A stretch of DNA of 64,000 bases from Myxococcota bacterium (lineage in GTDB: Bacteria > Myxococcota_A > UBA796 > UBA2385): positions 1 to 64,000 of the forward strand of contig JAKLKF010000015.1 of NCBI GenBank assembly GCA_023150805.1, written 5' to 3'. A program made the position numbers and the translations under genes. The stretch's first letter is position 1; each line of letters starts with the position of its first letter. The notes under the pieces were generated by a model, which saw only the letters and a list, made by a program, of their open reading frames with translations, had not been told where the DNA came from and did no database searches. Positions 62,329 through 64,000 of this stretch are shown in pieces.

Positions 62329-63948
62329 CTACTCCACGTAGCCCAGCGCCCGGAGCGCCTCCTGCTGCTCGTGGGCGATGCGGGCGGCCTCGCCGGCGGT
62401 GCGCAGGTGCTCCAGCTCGGCTGTGCCGCGGGCGGCCCAGGTCGCGCGCTCCTCCTCGGGCAGCGGCAGGGGCGCCTGCTCGCCGGGGTCGGCGGCCAGG
62501 TCGAAGCCCAGGACGGTGCCTTCACTGTCCACCGTCCACTTGCGGGTCCCCTGGCGGAAGGCCACCTCGGCCCGCTGGAAGGGGCCCAGGATGCGGCGCG
62601 CGCGCTGGGTGCCGGCGAAGGCGCGCAGGGGCTCGGTCGGCGGCGCCTGGGCCAGGTCCAACAGCCCGCCCTGGGCAGGCTGCCCGGCCAGGGCGAGCAG
62701 GGTGGGGGCCACCGCCTGCAGCGGCACGGGGGCGTCGATCCGCTGGCCGGGGGCGACGCCGGGCGCACGCACCAGGATCGGCACCCGCACCCCGGGCTCG
62801 TGGACCCGGTCGCCGTGGTTGAGCAGGTAGTCGTGCTCGGTGAAGCTCTCCCCGTGGTCGGCGGCCAGGACGACGGCGGCGTCGGGCGGCAGGGCGGAGA
62901 GCAGGCGGCCGACCAGGTGGTCGGTCCAGGCGATCTCGCCCTTGTAGGCGGCGACCTGGGGGCGCAGGTCGTCCCGGCCGGGCACCAGGGACAGGTGCCG
63001 GTCGCGCATCGTGCGCAGGCGTGCGGCGCGGACCTCCTCGGGCGCGCCGGGGAGTCCCGGGGTCTCGGGGGCGACCAGGGTGTCGTAGGGCGACGGTGGC
63101 GCGTAGGGGGCGTGGGGATCGTAGAGGTGCAGCCACAGGAAGGTGGGCCCGCCGCCAGCCTCCAGCCAGGCCAGCGCGCGGGCGAGGGTGGCGTCGCCCC
63201 GGCGCTCGACGACCGGCTCGCCCGCCAGGCCCACCGCGGCTGCGAGTCGGCCGACCGAGGTCGCGGGCAGGCCGACGCCACCGAGCTGGTCGTCGTACCA
63301 GCCGAAGCCGCGCTCGATGCCACTGCCGTGGGCCAGCACCGCGGCCGACACGGCGGCGCCGGTGCGCCAGCCGGCGGCGGCCAGGGCCTGGGCCACGGTG
63401 GGCACGGCGGGGTCCAGGGCCTGCCCGTTGCGCAGCACGCCGACCCGGTCGGGCAGCTGGCCGGTCAGCATCGCGGTGTGGGCGGGCAGGGTCAGCGGCG
63501 CGGGCGAGAGGCCGGCGGTGAAGAGCAGGCCCTGGTCGGCCAGGCCGTCGAGCGCGGGGGTGGGCACGGGCACGCTGGCGCCGCCGATGCGACCCAGGTG
63601 GTCGGCCCGGAAGGTGTCCAGCGTGACCAGGACCAGCACGGGCCCGGGGGGGCCGCGGGGGACCGCGACGGAGGAGGTGGCCGGGCCGCCGGGCAGGAGC
63701 GCCAGCGAGGCCGGCACCAGGGCCGCCGCTCGCAGGCTGCGACGCGGGCCACGGCCCGGCGGCAAGGCGACCAGCAGGCCGACCAGCAGCGCCAGCACGG
63801 CCAGGCCGCCCAGCTCCCAGGCCACGGCCGCCGCGCCCTCGCCTGGCAGCAGGACGGCGCGCAGGGGTCCCAGGCTGCGGTGCACGCACAGGCCCGCGCC
63901 CGTCAGCGCCAGCAGCCCCAGGCCCAGGTCGACCGCGGCGCGCCGCAT
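62329..63948 (-). CDS. Sulfatase-fold (alkaline phosphatase superfamily) membrane protein
   Basis: A 539-residue protein with two or three N-terminal helices (VDLGLGLLALTGAGLCV, LGGLAVLALLVGLLVAL). The periplasmic sulfatase-fold domain has metal ligands in LVTLDTFRADHLGR and VLAADHGESFTEHDY. The segment that normally holds the formylglycine signature (C/S-x-P-x-R) reads LTLPAHTAMLTG, with Thr in place of Cys/Ser and His in place of Arg. Catalysis, if any, would use Thr as in phosphodiesterase or transferase relatives. It ends LRALGYVE, common in this subfamily. ATG 63948 follows AAGGAG. Confidence 0.85.
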   Translation of the reverse strand: MRRAAVDLGLGLLALTGAGLCVHRSLGPLRAVLLPGEGAAAVAWELGGLAVLALLVGLLVALPPGRGPRRSLRAAALVPASLALLPGGPATSSVAVPRGPPGPVLVLVTLDTFRADHLGRIGGASVPVPTPALDGLADQGLLFTAGLSPAPLTLPAHTAMLTGQLPDRVGVLRNGQALDPAVPTVAQALAAAGWRTGAAVSAAVLAHGSGIERGFGWYDDQLGGVGLPATSVGRLAAAVGLAGEPVVERRGDATLARALAWLEAGGGPTFLWLHLYDPHAPYAPPSPYDTLVAPETPGLPGAPEEVRAARLRTMRDRHLSLVPGRDDLRPQVAAYKGEIAWTDHLVGRLLSALPPDAAVVLAADHGESFTEHDYLLNHGDRVHEPGVRVPILVRAPGVAPGQRIDAPVPLQAVAPTLLALAGQPAQGGLLDLAQAPPTEPLRAFAGTQRARRILGPFQRAEVAFRQGTRKWTVDSEGTVLGFDLAADPGEQAPLPLPEEERATWAARGTAELEHLRTAGEAARIAHEQQEALRALGYVE

Positions 63949-63965
63949 CCCCTCTCCTTCTTTCC

Positions 63966-63971
63966 CCTATA
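63966..63971 (-). promoter_or_regulatory. -10-like element before sulfatase-fold gene
   Basis: Minus-strand CGTATAGGGG contains TATAGG, followed by a leader with AAGGAG before ATG 63948. The -35 region is not clear. Confidence 0.4.
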
Positions 63972-64000
63972 CGACGAAGCCGGCCGCCGGGTGTCCCCGA

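Overview
A very GC-rich bacterial window (well over two thirds G+C by eye) with codon use to match. Several traits point to the Myxococcota or a close 'deltaproteobacterial' relative. Two proteins end in a MYXO-CTERM-like tail (Cys, hydrophobic helix, Arg cluster). Several exported proteins carry Asp-rich MopE-type calcium repeats. There are many LxxC lipoproteins with DGG/DTG linkers, a membrane-anchored Ser/Thr kinase, an Rhs protein and several multidomain histidine kinases. No tRNA, rRNA, CRISPR array or intact insertion sequence was seen.

Layout. 1-5.3 kb is an accessory strip: double-hairpin direct repeats, the truncated C-terminal end of an Rhs protein with an overlapping, less GC-rich immunity-type gene, interspersed repeats, a Fic protein with a paired palindromic operator and an irregular start, and a probable gene remnant. 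5.3-13 kb (minus strand) holds an AidB-like acyl-CoA dehydrogenase, a polytopic membrane protein, a secreted trypsin-like protease and two overlapping sensor-kinase genes. 13-24.7 kb holds a NorD/CbbO-type VWA protein, a YceI lipoprotein, a small membrane protein, a phosphoesterase, an rRNA uracil methyltransferase, an envelope protein, an MMPL transporter and NAD kinase. 24.7-36.3 kb holds a copper-delivery pair (PCuAC plus a SCO fusion), a COG2403 GTPase, a VWA lipoprotein, a 923-residue MopE-repeat lipoprotein, a kinase/receiver pair and an OB-fold lipoprotein.

The centrepiece is 36.5-48.1 kb: a tightly packed operon rnfB - long pyruvate:ferredoxin oxidoreductase - rnfC - rnfD - rnfG - rnfE - rnfA - plant-type ferredoxin-NADP reductase - hemerythrin-like protein. 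The oxidoreductase lies inside the rnf operon and carries its own C-terminal ferredoxin domain. The RnfB subunit has lost exactly the four cysteines of one cluster while keeping those of its partner. Together the genes look like a dedicated route from pyruvate oxidation to an ion gradient and NAD(P)H.

48-64 kb holds secreted and lipoprotein genes (one with a CxxCH site and MYXO-CTERM tail), the Ser/Thr kinase, glycerol-3-phosphate dehydrogenase, a LysR regulator beside a TerC-family membrane protein, two small membrane proteins, a dipeptidase-like and a glycosidase-like lipoprotein, and a sulfatase-fold protein lacking the usual Cys/Ser nucleophile.

Across the window, several single genes without a ribosome binding site have a -10-like TAnnnT element 5-11 bases before the start codon, which suggests leaderless transcripts.
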